Below the pieces are notes generated by a model, which was not told where the DNA came from, did no database searches, and worked only from the letters and a program-made list of their open reading frames with translations. Below are positions 31,497 to 40,875 of a stretch of 64,000 bases of DNA, piece after piece; within the stretch, counting starts at the first letter, position 1, and every line of letters starts with the position of its first letter. The DNA is taken from the NCBI RefSeq assembly GCF_025527015.1, contig NZ_JAODIM010000031.1, forward strand, positions 1 through 64,000. The letters are read 5' to 3'. Position numbers and translations under genes: made by a program. The DNA is from Winslowiella arboricola. Its GTDB lineage: Bacteria > Pseudomonadota > Gammaproteobacteria > Enterobacterales > Enterobacteriaceae.

Positions 31497-32486
31497 ATGG
31501 CTACGGATAAAAATTGGGTCACAGCAGCCGATGTTGCACGCCATGCCGGTGTCTCTCGCTCGGCGGTTTCGCGCACATTTACTGCCGGCGCATCGGTTTC
31601 TGATAAAACGCGTCAGCGTGTGCTGGCCGCCGCCAGCGAACTCGGTTATCAGGTCAATATTATTGCCCGCACCATGATAACCGGCAGCAGTAACTTTGTT
31701 GGTATTGTTACCGCCGGGTTTGATAACCCGTTTCGCAGCAAGCTGCTGGCGCCGCTGGTGCACCATCTGGCGCTACAGGGTTTTATGCCACTGCTGATGA
31801 ACGCCGATGATCCACAGCAGCTGGAACCCTCGCTGCGCCAGTTGTTAAGTTATCATGTCGCTGGCGTGATCCTGACTTCCGGTGCGCCACCGCTATCGCT
31901 GGCGGAAGAGTATCTGGCGAAAAAGATCCCGGTAACGCTGATCAACCGCCATGCGGAACTGCCGGGAGCCGATCGCGTTGCCAGCGATAATGCTCAGGGG
32001 GCACAACTGGCAGCGGCGCATCTGCGGTCTCAGGGCGCGAAAAATATCGCTTTTATCGGTGAAAATGCGACTAACTTCAGTACGCAGCAGCGCTACAAGG
32101 CTTTTTGCGCGGCTCAACCTGAGCAGCAGATTGTGGCGTTTTTCTGCGCGACAGCTGGTTATCAGGCGGGCCGCAATGCGGCGGAAGAACTGCTGCGAAA
32201 CCATCCGCTGTTGGATGCTTTTTTCTGTGCTACCGATATGCTGGCGATGGGAGTGATTGATTATCTGCGTGAGCAGCAAATCCCCTCCGGCCAGATTAAA
32301 GTGATGGGTTTTGATGATATTCCGCAGGCGGCATATGGCGCTTACCAGCTCACTACGCTGGCGCAGGATACCGATCTGCTGGCCAGCCATGCCGTTGATT
32401 TATTGATAAAACGCATCCAGAACTTTGCGCGCCCTGGGGTACAAATGGCAATCCCGGTACAACTGATTATCCGCCAGTCGGCCTGA
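31497..32486 (+). CDS. LacI-family transcriptional regulator
   Basis: 329 residues: an N-terminal LacI helix-turn-helix (VTAADVARHAGVSRSAVSRTF, about residues 8-28), the hinge helix, and a periplasmic-binding-like effector domain (VGIVTAGFDNPFRSKLL onward; FFCATDMLAMGVIDYL; MGFDDIPQA). It is directly upstream of an IMPase-like phosphatase, an OPA antiporter and a phytase, which are the probable targets. A central-CG palindrome typical of LacI-type operators lies at 32589-32602. The effector is unknown; a phosphorylated or free inositol is a reasonable guess. Confidence 0.92.
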   Translation: MATDKNWVTAADVARHAGVSRSAVSRTFTAGASVSDKTRQRVLAAASELGYQVNIIARTMITGSSNFVGIVTAGFDNPFRSKLLAPLVHHLALQGFMPLLMNADDPQQLEPSLRQLLSYHVAGVILTSGAPPLSLAEEYLAKKIPVTLINRHAELPGADRVASDNAQGAQLAAAHLRSQGAKNIAFIGENATNFSTQQRYKAFCAAQPEQQIVAFFCATAGYQAGRNAAEELLRNHPLLDAFFCATDMLAMGVIDYLREQQIPSGQIKVMGFDDIPQAAYGAYQLTTLAQDTDLLASHAVDLLIKRIQNFARPGVQMAIPVQLIIRQSA

Positions 32487-32557
32487 ATGAAAGATCTGTT
32501 TTATGTGGTAACGATCACGGAATATATTTTTCATTAATACCATTATCTCTGCCAGTT

Positions 32558-32577
32558 ACGCCTTTGTGCGTTTTTTT
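32558..32577 (+). terminator. Weak terminator after the LacI-type regulator
   Basis: A short ACGC/GCGT stem is followed by seven T. It would separate the regulator transcript from the downstream genes. Confidence 0.5.
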
Positions 32578-32588
32578 AGCCCGCTTAA

Positions 32589-32602
32589 TGCACACGTGTG
32601 CA
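32589..32602. promoter_or_regulatory. Perfect palindrome TGCACACGTGTGCA, candidate LacI-type operator
   Basis: A 14-bp perfect palindrome with a central CG, the form used by LacI-family repressors. It lies 18 bp before the phosphatase start codon, overlapping the expected early leader or promoter, and directly after the regulator gene. Confidence 0.6.
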
Positions 32603-32620
32603 AAAAATAATGAGGTCACT

Positions 32621-33430
32621 ATGGAAACACTTACGCCACTTGAGATCGACGCGCGTTATCACTTCGCCTGTGAAGTGGCGCAGGCCGCGGCAAATCGCGC
32701 TTTTGGCTTTTATCAGCAACGTAATCAGCTGGAAGTCGAGCATAAAGGCCAGGATCTGCAGGACGTGGTCAGCATCGCCGATCGTACCGTGGAAGAGCTG
32801 GCGCGCAGTATGATTCGTTCGCGTTTTCCCGATGATGATTTTCTGGGTGAAGAGAGCGGCGGCGGCAATGAAAATGCGCGCTGCACCTGGGTGGTCGATC
32901 CGATCGATGGCACCAGCTGCTTTCTGAACGGCCTGCATAACTGGTGCGTATCGATTGGTATTGTCGTCGATGGCGAGCCGGTCATTGGTGTGGTTTACGA
33001 CCCTAATCATCGTGAACTGTTCCGCGCCCGCGCCGGTCAGGGCGCATATGTAAACGATGCGCCAATGTGCGTGCACAGCGGCGCGGATCTCCGCGCAGGG
33101 GTGATGGGGGTAGGCACCTCACATCGCGTAACGCCGGAAACCTTTGTGCCCTTTATCAGCGCACTGCTGCATGAAGGCGGGATGTTTATTCGTAACGGCT
33201 CCGGGGCACTGATGACCGCATGGGTCGCCGCCGGACGTCTGATTGGCTATTACGAACCCCATATGAATGCCTGGGACAGCCTGCCGGGAATCGTGCTGGT
33301 ACGTGAAGCGGGCGGCGTCACCAATGATTTTCTCGCCAACCATGGCCTGCTGAATGGCAATCCGCTGCTAATGGCCAGTAAAACCCTTTATCCACAACTC
33401 ACCACCATGATCACCCAAAAATTAACCTAA
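32621..33430 (+). CDS. Inositol-monophosphatase-family phosphatase
   Basis: Li-sensitive-type Mg-dependent phosphatase family (IMPase/FBPase/HisN). Metal motifs: GEES (Glu77, Glu78), DPIDGT (93-98) and NAWDSLPG (Asp219) followed by REAGG. 269 residues from ATG 32621, preceded by TGAGGT; the reading from 32564 would cross the palindrome. Family members hydrolyse inositol monophosphate, histidinol phosphate or 3'-phosphoadenosine phosphate. Next to a phytase and an organophosphate antiporter, inositol monophosphate is the most likely substrate, but this is inference. Confidence 0.9.
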   Translation: METLTPLEIDARYHFACEVAQAAANRAFGFYQQRNQLEVEHKGQDLQDVVSIADRTVEELARSMIRSRFPDDDFLGEESGGGNENARCTWVVDPIDGTSCFLNGLHNWCVSIGIVVDGEPVIGVVYDPNHRELFRARAGQGAYVNDAPMCVHSGADLRAGVMGVGTSHRVTPETFVPFISALLHEGGMFIRNGSGALMTAWVAAGRLIGYYEPHMNAWDSLPGIVLVREAGGVTNDFLANHGLLNGNPLLMASKTLYPQLTTMITQKLT

Positions 33431-33566
33431 CCATCACTGCGGATACGCTTTCAATCTGATTATGTACTCTACACATTAAAACAGTGCGCAAGACACAAAC
33501 CGTTCAGGGATCAGAACAACATAATTCAGAAAGAGCCTGCCTCCGTGCTAAACGGGAGTTAACACC

Positions 33567-34928
33567 ATGTCTGGAATATTTGGTTTCTTTAAAGCGGCCC
33601 GGCCGGTACCGGCCAGCGGTCATTTCAACGAAAAGAAGTTCACTTTTTTACGCTGGCAAACCTTCCTGGCGATGACGCTGGCCTATGTCACCTTCTATGT
33701 CTGTCGCCTGTCATTTACCGTAGCTAAAACCGCGCTGGTTGAGATAGGTATTTCCCCCACCGAGTTAGGCATGATTGGCTCTGCGCTATTTTTCAGTTAT
33801 GCCATCGGCAAGTTAGTGAATGGCTTTATTGCCGACCATGCCAATGTGGTGCGTTTTATGAGTCTTGGCTTACTGATTAGCGCCGGGATGAATTTTATGA
33901 TGGGCACTACGACCAATGCGCTGCTGCTGACGCTGTTCTGGGGGATTAACGGCTGGGCGCAGTCAATGGGCGTCGGTCCCTGCGTAGTGTCGCTGGCGCG
34001 CTGGTATGGGAATAAAGAACGCGGCACTTTTTACGGTATCTGGTCCACTGCACACAATATCGGTGAAGCGGTGACCTATATGGTAATTGCCGCGGTGATC
34101 GCCGGTTTTGGCTGGCACTTTGGCTACTTTACCACCGCCATGCTCGGTGTTGTCGGCATCGTGGTCATCCTGCTGTTTATGCAGGATTCTCCGCAGAGCG
34201 CGGGCTATCCACCGATCGGTGTTATTCGAAATGACCCGGTGGAGCCGACGGAAAGTGAAGGTTCCGTGTTTAAGAACCAGCTGTTCTCGCTGCGTAACCC
34301 GGCACTCTGGACGCTGGCGCTGGCCTCCGCATTTATGTATATCGATCGCTACGCGGTCAACTCATGGGGTATTTTCTTTCTGCAACAGGCCAAGCAGTAC
34401 AGCACGGTGGAGGCATCGGGCATTATTGGCGTTAACGCCATTGCCGGAATTGTCGGCACCATCCTGGCGGGCTGGCTCTCCGACCGGTTATTCCCGCGCA
34501 ATCGCAGTATCATGGCCGGGTTTATTAGCCTGCTAAATACTGCCGGTTTTGCGCTGATGATCTGGCTGCCGCGTAATTACTACAGCGATATTATCGCCAT
34601 GGTGATTTTTGGCGCCACTATCGGCGCGCTTACCTGCTTCCTCGGCGGCTTAATCGCCGTTGATATCTCATCGAAAAAAGCGGCTGGTGCAGCATTAGGC
34701 ACCATTGGCATTGCCAGCTATGCCGGCGCAGGACTGGGGGAATTTCTTACCGGGGTGATTATTGATAAAACGGCGGTCATTGAAGGCGGAAAAACCCTGT
34801 ATAACTTTGACAGCCTGTCGGTATTTTGGGTTAGCAGCGGAATAACCTCCGCACTGCTCTGCTTTATTACCGCCGCAATTGTTGCCCGTCGTCATCAGTT
34901 ACAACAAAAAACCGCGTTAAGTCACTAA
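33567..34928 (+). CDS. Organophosphate:phosphate antiporter-family MFS transporter
   Basis: 453-residue MFS protein with about 12 helices, resembling GlpT/UhpT/PgtP/UhpC: YVTFYVCRLSFTVAK in helix 1, the segment IWSTAHNIGEAV, and GEFLTGVIID late. Such proteins exchange organic phosphates for inorganic phosphate. No uhpAB-like sensor is present and there is no long N-terminal extension, so it is probably a transporter and not a sensor. It sits between an IMPase-like phosphatase and a secreted phytase, which suggests inositol phosphate uptake. A 136-bp gap precedes it; its GGGAG ribosome site can pair with CTCC just upstream. Confidence 0.88.
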   Translation: MSGIFGFFKAARPVPASGHFNEKKFTFLRWQTFLAMTLAYVTFYVCRLSFTVAKTALVEIGISPTELGMIGSALFFSYAIGKLVNGFIADHANVVRFMSLGLLISAGMNFMMGTTTNALLLTLFWGINGWAQSMGVGPCVVSLARWYGNKERGTFYGIWSTAHNIGEAVTYMVIAAVIAGFGWHFGYFTTAMLGVVGIVVILLFMQDSPQSAGYPPIGVIRNDPVEPTESEGSVFKNQLFSLRNPALWTLALASAFMYIDRYAVNSWGIFFLQQAKQYSTVEASGIIGVNAIAGIVGTILAGWLSDRLFPRNRSIMAGFISLLNTAGFALMIWLPRNYYSDIIAMVIFGATIGALTCFLGGLIAVDISSKKAAGAALGTIGIASYAGAGLGEFLTGVIIDKTAVIEGGKTLYNFDSLSVFWVSSGITSALLCFITAAIVARRHQLQQKTALSH

Positions 34929-34966
34929 CGACCAGTACAGCTTAATTATCTTTTAAGGAACTGATT

Positions 34967-36256
34967 ATGTTGATCAATCAGACGGCAGCGCTACGCCTTT
35001 TTTTCACTGGATTACTTGTATTGCTGAGCACCAGCGTCGGCGCGCAACCACACTATGTGTTAGAGAAGGTCGTGGAAATCAGTCGCCATGGTGTGCGCCC
35101 GCCAACCCCCTCCAATACCCAGGCGATGGCAGCCGGCACCGCGCGCCAGTGGCCGCAATGGCTAACGGCAGATGGCGAACTTACCGGCCATGGCTACAGC
35201 GCAGCTGTCATTAAAGGCCAGTATAACGGCAGCTACTATCGTCAGTATGGCCTGCTTACTCGCGGTTGCCCGGACAACGGTACACTGTTTGTCTGGGCCA
35301 GCCCGCTACAACGCACAAAGGCGACGGCCAAAGCGTTAACAGACGGTGCATTTCCTGGCTGCGGCGTGCCGATACATTCGATGGTGGCGAAAGACGATCC
35401 GCTATTTCAAAGCGATAAAATGGCGCTGGCGAAACTGGATGCAGCAAAAGCCCGCGCCGCGATTTTGCACGCCATGGGCGGCAGCGTCGCAGCAGCAGAG
35501 CAACGCTTAGCCGCCGAAACGGCACGTCTGAAACAGGCGGTATGTCAGGCAGCGCAACCTTGCCCGGCATTCGACCAGCCCTGGCAAGTGAAGCAGGAGG
35601 ATGATGGTCGTTTTACCGTATCGGGACTGAGCACCCTTGCTAATATGGCGGAAACCTTTCGCCTCGCGTGGAGTGAAAATCAGCCGCTGGCGCAGGTTGC
35701 TTTTGGTCAGGTGCACTCGGCCAGCGAGATTGCCGCGCTGATGCCGCTGCTGACGGCAAAGTATGACTTCACCAGTGACGTGCCCTATATCGCCCGGCGT
35801 GGCGGCTCGATCCTGATGGATCAGATCAGCAAAGCCCTGCAGCAAGGCATTGCGCCACAGCACAATGCGCCGCCAGATGTACGCTGGTTACTGTATGTCG
35901 CGCACGATACCAATATTTCATATTTGCGTACCATGCTGAATTTCAGCTGGCAGCTGGGTAACTATCCACGCGGTAATATTCCTCCGGCCAGCAGTCTGGT
36001 GTTTGAACGCTGGCGCGACAGCAGCAGCGGGAAACGTTTTATCCGTATCTATTTCCAGGCGCAAACCCTCGACCAGATTCGAACCCTGCAAACAATTGAT
36101 GTACGACATCCACAACTCAGGCAGGAGTTAACGTTGCAGGGGTGCCAGTTAACCGCTGTGGGAATGCTCTGCCCTTATGACGCAGCGATAAAGCGGATCG
36201 CAGGCAGTATCGATCGAACGGCGGTCAGCAAAGTGGATTACAGCGGGGAAGAATAG
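34967..36256 (+). CDS. Secreted histidine acid phosphatase, PhyK-type phytase
   Basis: 429-residue precursor with a signal peptide (cleavage probably after SVGA). The active-site motif is RHGVRPP (Arg40, nucleophile His41) and the proton donor motif is HDT (His313, Asp314). The HDT form and the extended N-terminal block (LEKVVEISRHGVRPPT) fit phytases, especially Klebsiella PhyK; E. coli Agp has HDS instead. Six cysteines after the signal allow three disulfides. It would act in the periplasm, releasing phosphate stepwise from phytate or sugar phosphates. It follows the antiporter by 38 bp with AAGGA upstream. End of the four-gene set. Confidence 0.9.
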   Translation: MLINQTAALRLFFTGLLVLLSTSVGAQPHYVLEKVVEISRHGVRPPTPSNTQAMAAGTARQWPQWLTADGELTGHGYSAAVIKGQYNGSYYRQYGLLTRGCPDNGTLFVWASPLQRTKATAKALTDGAFPGCGVPIHSMVAKDDPLFQSDKMALAKLDAAKARAAILHAMGGSVAAAEQRLAAETARLKQAVCQAAQPCPAFDQPWQVKQEDDGRFTVSGLSTLANMAETFRLAWSENQPLAQVAFGQVHSASEIAALMPLLTAKYDFTSDVPYIARRGGSILMDQISKALQQGIAPQHNAPPDVRWLLYVAHDTNISYLRTMLNFSWQLGNYPRGNIPPASSLVFERWRDSSSGKRFIRIYFQAQTLDQIRTLQTIDVRHPQLRQELTLQGCQLTAVGMLCPYDAAIKRIAGSIDRTAVSKVDYSGEE

Positions 36257-36259
36257 CAA

Positions 36260-36283
36260 CTGGCCGGGTTTATACCCGGCCAG
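36260..36283. terminator. Bidirectional hairpin between the phytase gene and proY
   Basis: Perfect 10-bp stem CTGGCCGGGT/ACCCGGCCAG with a TTAT loop, located between convergent genes. Confidence 0.65.
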
Positions 36284-36290
36284 TAAGTGT

Positions 36291-37649
36291 TTACTTACGG
36301 CTTACGCGCTGTTTAATCACATAACCCGCCAGCAGCAGCACAATCCACACCATACCAACATACAGCGACACGCGGGTATCCGGGAAGTAACCAATCAGGC
36401 CAATAATAAACACGAGGAACGCCACACCCACCATCGCAGTAGCCGAACCACCCGGCACCGCGAACTTCAGCGCTTTTGCCTCTTCGCGGCTCAGTTTGCG
36501 GCGGAAAGCAATCTGCGAGCAGAGGATCATAATCCACACCCACACCGTGGCAAAGGTCGCCAGTGAAGCGATCACCAGGAACACTTTTTCCGGCATCAGG
36601 TAGTTCAGATAGACGGCGACCAGCATCGCCAGCATCATCACTACCACCGTCACCCATGGAATACCACGACGTGATACCTTCATAAACATCTTCGGTGCAT
36701 GGCCCTGCTCCGCCATGCCGTGCAGCATACGGCCAACGCCAAATACATCGCTGTTAATCGCCGACAGTGACGCGGTGATCACCACAAAGTTAAGGATCGA
36801 TGCCGCGGCGGCAATTCCCAGATGCTGGAACGTCAGCACAAACGGACTGCCGGAAGTACCGACCTGGTTCCACGGGTAAATCGACATAATCACAAACAGC
36901 GTGCCGACGTAGAACACCAGAATGCGCAGTGGCACCGAGTTAATTGCACGCGGGATCGACTTCTCCGGATCTTCCGCTTCCCCGGCGGTGATGCCGATAA
37001 TTTCAATGCCGCCATACGCAAACATTACCATCTGCAACGACAGCAGCATGCCAACAATACCGTGCGCAAAGAAACCGCCATTGCTCCACAGATTATGGAT
37101 GCCGGTCGGCTGGCCACCGTTGCCAATGCCCCAGAGAATGATGCCAAAACCGGCAAGGATCATAATAATGATGGTGGCGACTTTAAAGAACGAGAACCAG
37201 AACTCCACCTCACCAAACACCCTGACGCTGAGCAAATTGATGCCGCCGATAATCAGCACCACGCTTAGCACCCAGATCCAGTGCGGCACATCAGGGAACC
37301 ATACCCCCATATAGATACCGAAGGCGGTGACATCCGCAATGGCGACAATCAGGATTTCAAAACAGTAGGTCCAGCCGGTGATATAGCCCGCCAGCGGGCC
37401 GAGATAATCCTGGGCATAGCGCGAAAACGAACTGGCTTGCGGATTGTTAACCGACATTTCACCCAGCGCGCGCATAATAATATAGGCAACCGCGCCGCCA
37501 ATAATGTAGGCCAGCAGCACACTTGGCCCGGCCATTTTTATCGCATCGGCGGAACCGTAAAACAGCCCGGTGCCAATTGCCGATCCCAAAGCCATAAAAC
37601 GGATATGGCGTGTGCTCAGTCCGCGTTTGAGCTTGTTTGTTTCTTGCAT
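36291..37649 (-). CDS. proY: APC-family permease ProY
   Basis: Amino acid/polyamine/organocation permease, 452 residues (E. coli ProY 457), 12 membrane segments. The N-terminus [28 protein letters not shown] is the family signature. ProY is a cryptic proline permease in Salmonella; later work on close relatives points to histidine transport, so substrate naming is uncertain. It follows brnQ, as in E. coli, across a terminator hairpin. Confidence 0.94.
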   Translation of the reverse strand: MQETNKLKRGLSTRHIRFMALGSAIGTGLFYGSADAIKMAGPSVLLAYIIGGAVAYIIMRALGEMSVNNPQASSFSRYAQDYLGPLAGYITGWTYCFEILIVAIADVTAFGIYMGVWFPDVPHWIWVLSVVLIIGGINLLSVRVFGEVEFWFSFFKVATIIIMILAGFGIILWGIGNGGQPTGIHNLWSNGGFFAHGIVGMLLSLQMVMFAYGGIEIIGITAGEAEDPEKSIPRAINSVPLRILVFYVGTLFVIMSIYPWNQVGTSGSPFVLTFQHLGIAAAASILNFVVITASLSAINSDVFGVGRMLHGMAEQGHAPKMFMKVSRRGIPWVTVVVMMLAMLVAVYLNYLMPEKVFLVIASLATFATVWVWIMILCSQIAFRRKLSREEAKALKFAVPGGSATAMVGVAFLVFIIGLIGYFPDTRVSLYVGMVWIVLLLAGYVIKQRVSRK

Positions 37650-37677
37650 AGCGACTTATCACCTGTGGAAATGAAAA

Positions 37678-37699
37678 AACCACGGGCAAGCCCGTGGTT
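37678..37699 (-). terminator. Terminator between brnQ and proY
   Basis: On the minus strand AACCACGGGC-TT-GCCCGTGGTT is followed by TTTTTC, 18 bp after the brnQ stop. proY therefore probably depends on readthrough or its own promoter. Confidence 0.75.
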
Positions 37700-37716
37700 A
37701 CAAAAAAACTGCTGTC

Positions 37717-39039
37717 TTACTGCTGGTGCGCTGTCACCTGCTGACGTCCCTGCACACGATCATACACCGCGGCCAGAATCAGCATCGCCAGTGACGGCGG
37801 CAACCAGGCCAGGCCCTGATCGGCCAGCGGCAGATGCTGGCTCCAGAGTGGCAAAATATCTTTAAAGTTGGTGGTCTTAATCGCATCGATAATCCCGAAC
37901 AGCAGGCTCACCAGCATGGTCGGGGCAATGATACGGCTGTTTTTATGCCACCAGCTCAGGGTAAAACTTAATACCACCAGCACAATACAGGGCGGATAGA
38001 TGGCGGTCAGCACCGGAATCGAAATCTGAATCAGATGGCTCAGACCCAGGTTGGAGACCAGCATCGAGAACAGGCCGAGAATAAACACCAGCGTGCGATA
38101 AGAGAGCGGCAGATACTGGGCAAAGAACTCGGCGCAGGCGCAGGTCAGGCCCACCGCGGTGACCATACAGGCGACAAAGATCAGCGCAGCAAGGAAGAAG
38201 CTGCCCATATCGCCAAAGGTCTGCTGCACATAGGCGTGTAAAATTGCCGCGCCATTTGCATTCTGATCCACCAGACCGGCGCTGCCGGAACCCAGTTTAA
38301 ACAGGCTGAGATAGACCAGTGTCAGACCAATGCCGGCAATCAGGCCGGCGAGGATGGTGTAGCGCGTCAGCAGGCGGCTGTCACTGACGCCACGTGAGCG
38401 TGCGGCATTAACGATGACAATACCAAACACCAGCGCGCCCAGCGTATCCATGGTCAGATAGCCATTAACAAAACCGGTGGAGAATGCAGCGCGCGAATAA
38501 TCCGCGCTGGCAGGCGCAATCCCACCCGCAGGCCACATCAGCGCGGCGAGGCCCAGCACTGTCAGCGCAACAATCTTCAGCGGCGCCAGAATATGGCCGA
38601 CAGTGTCGAGCAGTTTGCCCGGATAGAGGGAGATGCCCATCACCAGCACAAAGTAGACCACGCTGTAGATAAACAGCGGCAGCGGACCGTCACCGGTAAT
38701 TGGCGCAATACCGACTTCAAATGAAACCGTTGCAGTACGCGGAGTGGCGAACAGCGGCCCCACCGCCAGATAGCAGACCGTAGCCAGCAACAGACCCGCC
38801 GCTTTCCCGATTGGCGTACTCAGCGCATCAATACCGCCGCCAACACGCGCCAGCGCAACTACGGTAATCACCGGTAAGCCTACCGCGGTAATCAGGAAGC
38901 CCAGAGCCGCAACCCAGACGTGTTCACCGGACTGAATGCCGACCATTGGCGGGAAAATAATATTGCCGGCCCCGACAAACAGGGCAAAGGTCATAAAGCC
39001 CAGCGCGAGAATATCTTTTGGAGCTAAACGATGTGTCAT
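37717..39039 (-). CDS. brnQ: Branched-chain amino acid permease BrnQ
   Basis: Sodium-dependent LIVCS-family carrier for leucine, isoleucine and valine. 440 residues (E. coli 439), 12 membrane helices, N-terminal block [22 protein letters not shown]. In E. coli brnQ is directly downstream of phoR; here about 4 kb of extra genes lie between them. Confidence 0.96.
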   Translation of the reverse strand: MTHRLAPKDILALGFMTFALFVGAGNIIFPPMVGIQSGEHVWVAALGFLITAVGLPVITVVALARVGGGIDALSTPIGKAAGLLLATVCYLAVGPLFATPRTATVSFEVGIAPITGDGPLPLFIYSVVYFVLVMGISLYPGKLLDTVGHILAPLKIVALTVLGLAALMWPAGGIAPASADYSRAAFSTGFVNGYLTMDTLGALVFGIVIVNAARSRGVSDSRLLTRYTILAGLIAGIGLTLVYLSLFKLGSGSAGLVDQNANGAAILHAYVQQTFGDMGSFFLAALIFVACMVTAVGLTCACAEFFAQYLPLSYRTLVFILGLFSMLVSNLGLSHLIQISIPVLTAIYPPCIVLVVLSFTLSWWHKNSRIIAPTMLVSLLFGIIDAIKTTNFKDILPLWSQHLPLADQGLAWLPPSLAMLILAAVYDRVQGRQQVTAHQQ

Positions 39040-39404
39040 AAAGCGGTATTGCCTGTAACGAGTGGTGCGTGAAAGTTGTGTTTAAACGTTGCGAATCCGA
39101 CAGCACGCGGAAAATTAACAATAATTCAGACAACTACAGAGCAATATGCTTACTGAAGGCCTGGCGTGCAGGTGATTTGAGCTGGTTTTCTTCTGTTCAC
39201 AGGGGATGAATCGACAACGGCGCTAAGTAAAACGTTTATAGCGGGTAAAGGCAATACGGAATCGGAAAAGCAGAGTGATATAGCGGATAAATTCGTAAAA
39301 GCAGTGTATCACTTCAGCATATAACTGAACTGCATTACATGATTTGTATTTTTTCTGCACAGCTCGGGGTTAAATTGGTCATTTATCGGATTTTAATGCA
39401 CAAA
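39040..39404. other. Gap upstream of brnQ
   Basis: About 365 bp between the brnQ start and the terminator of the MetE-like gene. It must contain the brnQ promoter, but I see no convincing box pair, palindrome or small gene. Confidence 0.4.
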
Positions 39405-39424
39405 AGGCGCGGAATTCCGCGCCT
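39405..39424 (-). terminator. Terminator of the MetE-like gene
   Basis: A 20-bp perfect palindrome (AGGCGCGGAA and its complement) is followed on the minus strand by TTTTG, 21 bp after the stop codon. Confidence 0.7.
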
Positions 39425-39445
39425 GTCTGCACAAGTTTACGCCAG

Positions 39446-40555
39446 TTACCAGACGCTTTTAGCGATATCGACTACCAGACGCAGTTTTGCCCACTGCTGC
39501 TCTTCCGTCAGGCTGTTGCCCTCTTCGGTAGAAGCAAAGCCACACTGCGGACTCAGGCAGATCTGGCTGCGATCAACAAATTTCGCTGCTTCAGCAATCC
39601 GCAGCTTCACGGTTTCCGGATCCTCCAGCTCGCCATTTTTCGTGGTGATCAGTCCCAGCACGACCTGCTGATTGCCCGGCTTGATAAAGCGCAGCGGCTC
39701 AAAGCCACCCGAGCGCTCGTTATCATATTCGAGGAAGAAAGCATCCACATTGACTGAGCCAAACAGAATTTCCGCCACCGGCTCGTAACCGCCTTCCGAG
39801 ATCCAGGTAGAACGGAAGTTACCGCGGCAGACATGCAGACCAATGGTCAAATCGTCTGGTTTACCCTCGATTGCCTGATTCAGCACCCGAGCGTAAGTGC
39901 GCGCCAGCTGCTGCGGATCTTCACCGCGTTCACGGATCTGACGTTTCTGATCGTCAGAGCAGAGGTAAGCCCAGACGGTGTCATCCAGTTGCAGATAGCG
40001 GCAACCAGCATCGTAAAAGGCTTTGATCGCATCGCGATACGTCTGCGCCAGATCGTCAAAATAGGCGTCCAGTTCAGGATAAACCGTGGCATCAATCGCT
40101 TTACGACCGCCACGGAAGTGCAGCACGCTCGGGCTTGGAATCGTCATTTTGGCGACGGCATCACCACTGACGCCTTGCAAATAACGGAAGTCAGCCAGCA
40201 TCGGATGATCGCCAAAACCCAGTTTGCTGACAACACGGATGCTGTGCGCTTTAGTCTGCACGCCATTAAACTGAATGCCCTGCTCTGACTCATAACGCTC
40301 AACCCCTTGCAGGCCGTCGAAAAAGTCAAAGTGCCACCACGCACGGCGAAACTCACCGTCAGTGACCACCTGTAAACCGCAGGCGCGCTGATGAGTCACC
40401 ACATCACGAATCGCTTCGTCTTCGATGCGACGCAGCGCAGTGGCGTCAATCTCACCGGCGGCAAACTGCTCGCGCGCCTGTTTAATCGCTTGTGGACGCA
40501 GGAAACTGCCGACGGTATCGGCACGGAATGGCGCGGTGGATCTTTGCATGTTCAT
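39446..40555 (-). CDS. MetE-like cobalamin-independent methyltransferase (YxjG family)
   Basis: 369-residue protein matching the catalytic C-terminal half of MetE. Likely zinc ligands are His241 and Cys243 (GLHVCRGN), a glutamate around 276, and Cys338 (SPQCGFAS). It lacks the N-terminal folate-binding half, so the methyl donor may be methylcobalamin, a folate with other help, or an S-methyl compound; YxjG-type proteins are usually assigned to methionine synthesis or salvage. Three contiguous MetJ-type 8-mers are 65 bp upstream. Two ATGs (40555, 40549) are possible starts after AGGAG. Absent from this locus in E. coli. Confidence 0.87.
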   Translation of the reverse strand: MNMQRSTAPFRADTVGSFLRPQAIKQAREQFAAGEIDATALRRIEDEAIRDVVTHQRACGLQVVTDGEFRRAWWHFDFFDGLQGVERYESEQGIQFNGVQTKAHSIRVVSKLGFGDHPMLADFRYLQGVSGDAVAKMTIPSPSVLHFRGGRKAIDATVYPELDAYFDDLAQTYRDAIKAFYDAGCRYLQLDDTVWAYLCSDDQKRQIRERGEDPQQLARTYARVLNQAIEGKPDDLTIGLHVCRGNFRSTWISEGGYEPVAEILFGSVNVDAFFLEYDNERSGGFEPLRFIKPGNQQVVLGLITTKNGELEDPETVKLRIAEAAKFVDRSQICLSPQCGFASTEEGNSLTEEQQWAKLRLVVDIAKSVW

Positions 40556-40619
40556 TAACTCCTGGCTTATGCGCGCGGCACATAATTTACCTGTGAAATA
40601 GTTTCTCTTGGTTATTCTT

Positions 40620-40643
40620 AGACTTCTGGATGTCTATATGTCT
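40620..40643. promoter_or_regulatory. Tandem MetJ-type boxes
   Basis: Three contiguous 8-mers in register with the AGACGTCT consensus: AGACTTCT (7 of 8) at 40620, then 8-mers at 40628 and 40636 that each match 6 of 8 and end in TGTCT. MetJ binds such tandem repeats cooperatively. The sites are 65-88 bp upstream of the MetE-like gene (minus strand). The rest of the gap to 40875 shows nothing else I can name. Confidence 0.7.
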
Positions 40644-40875
40644 GAATCAAGAGTGACATGAGCATTCTTCAGGCGCAATAGAGGAAATTTCACGGGTGAT
40701 GAAGAAAATTCATGATCACACCAAGATTGAGTATGTAGCTTTTCTTGCCGTAGTTATGACTGACCACATAAAAATGAATGCTAATGCGTGTTAAAATAGC
40801 GTTGTTGTTTATGGAGTTAACGGAAAATCTCGGTCCAATACCTGATGACCACTACCCAATGGAAGGGGAAAAAGG

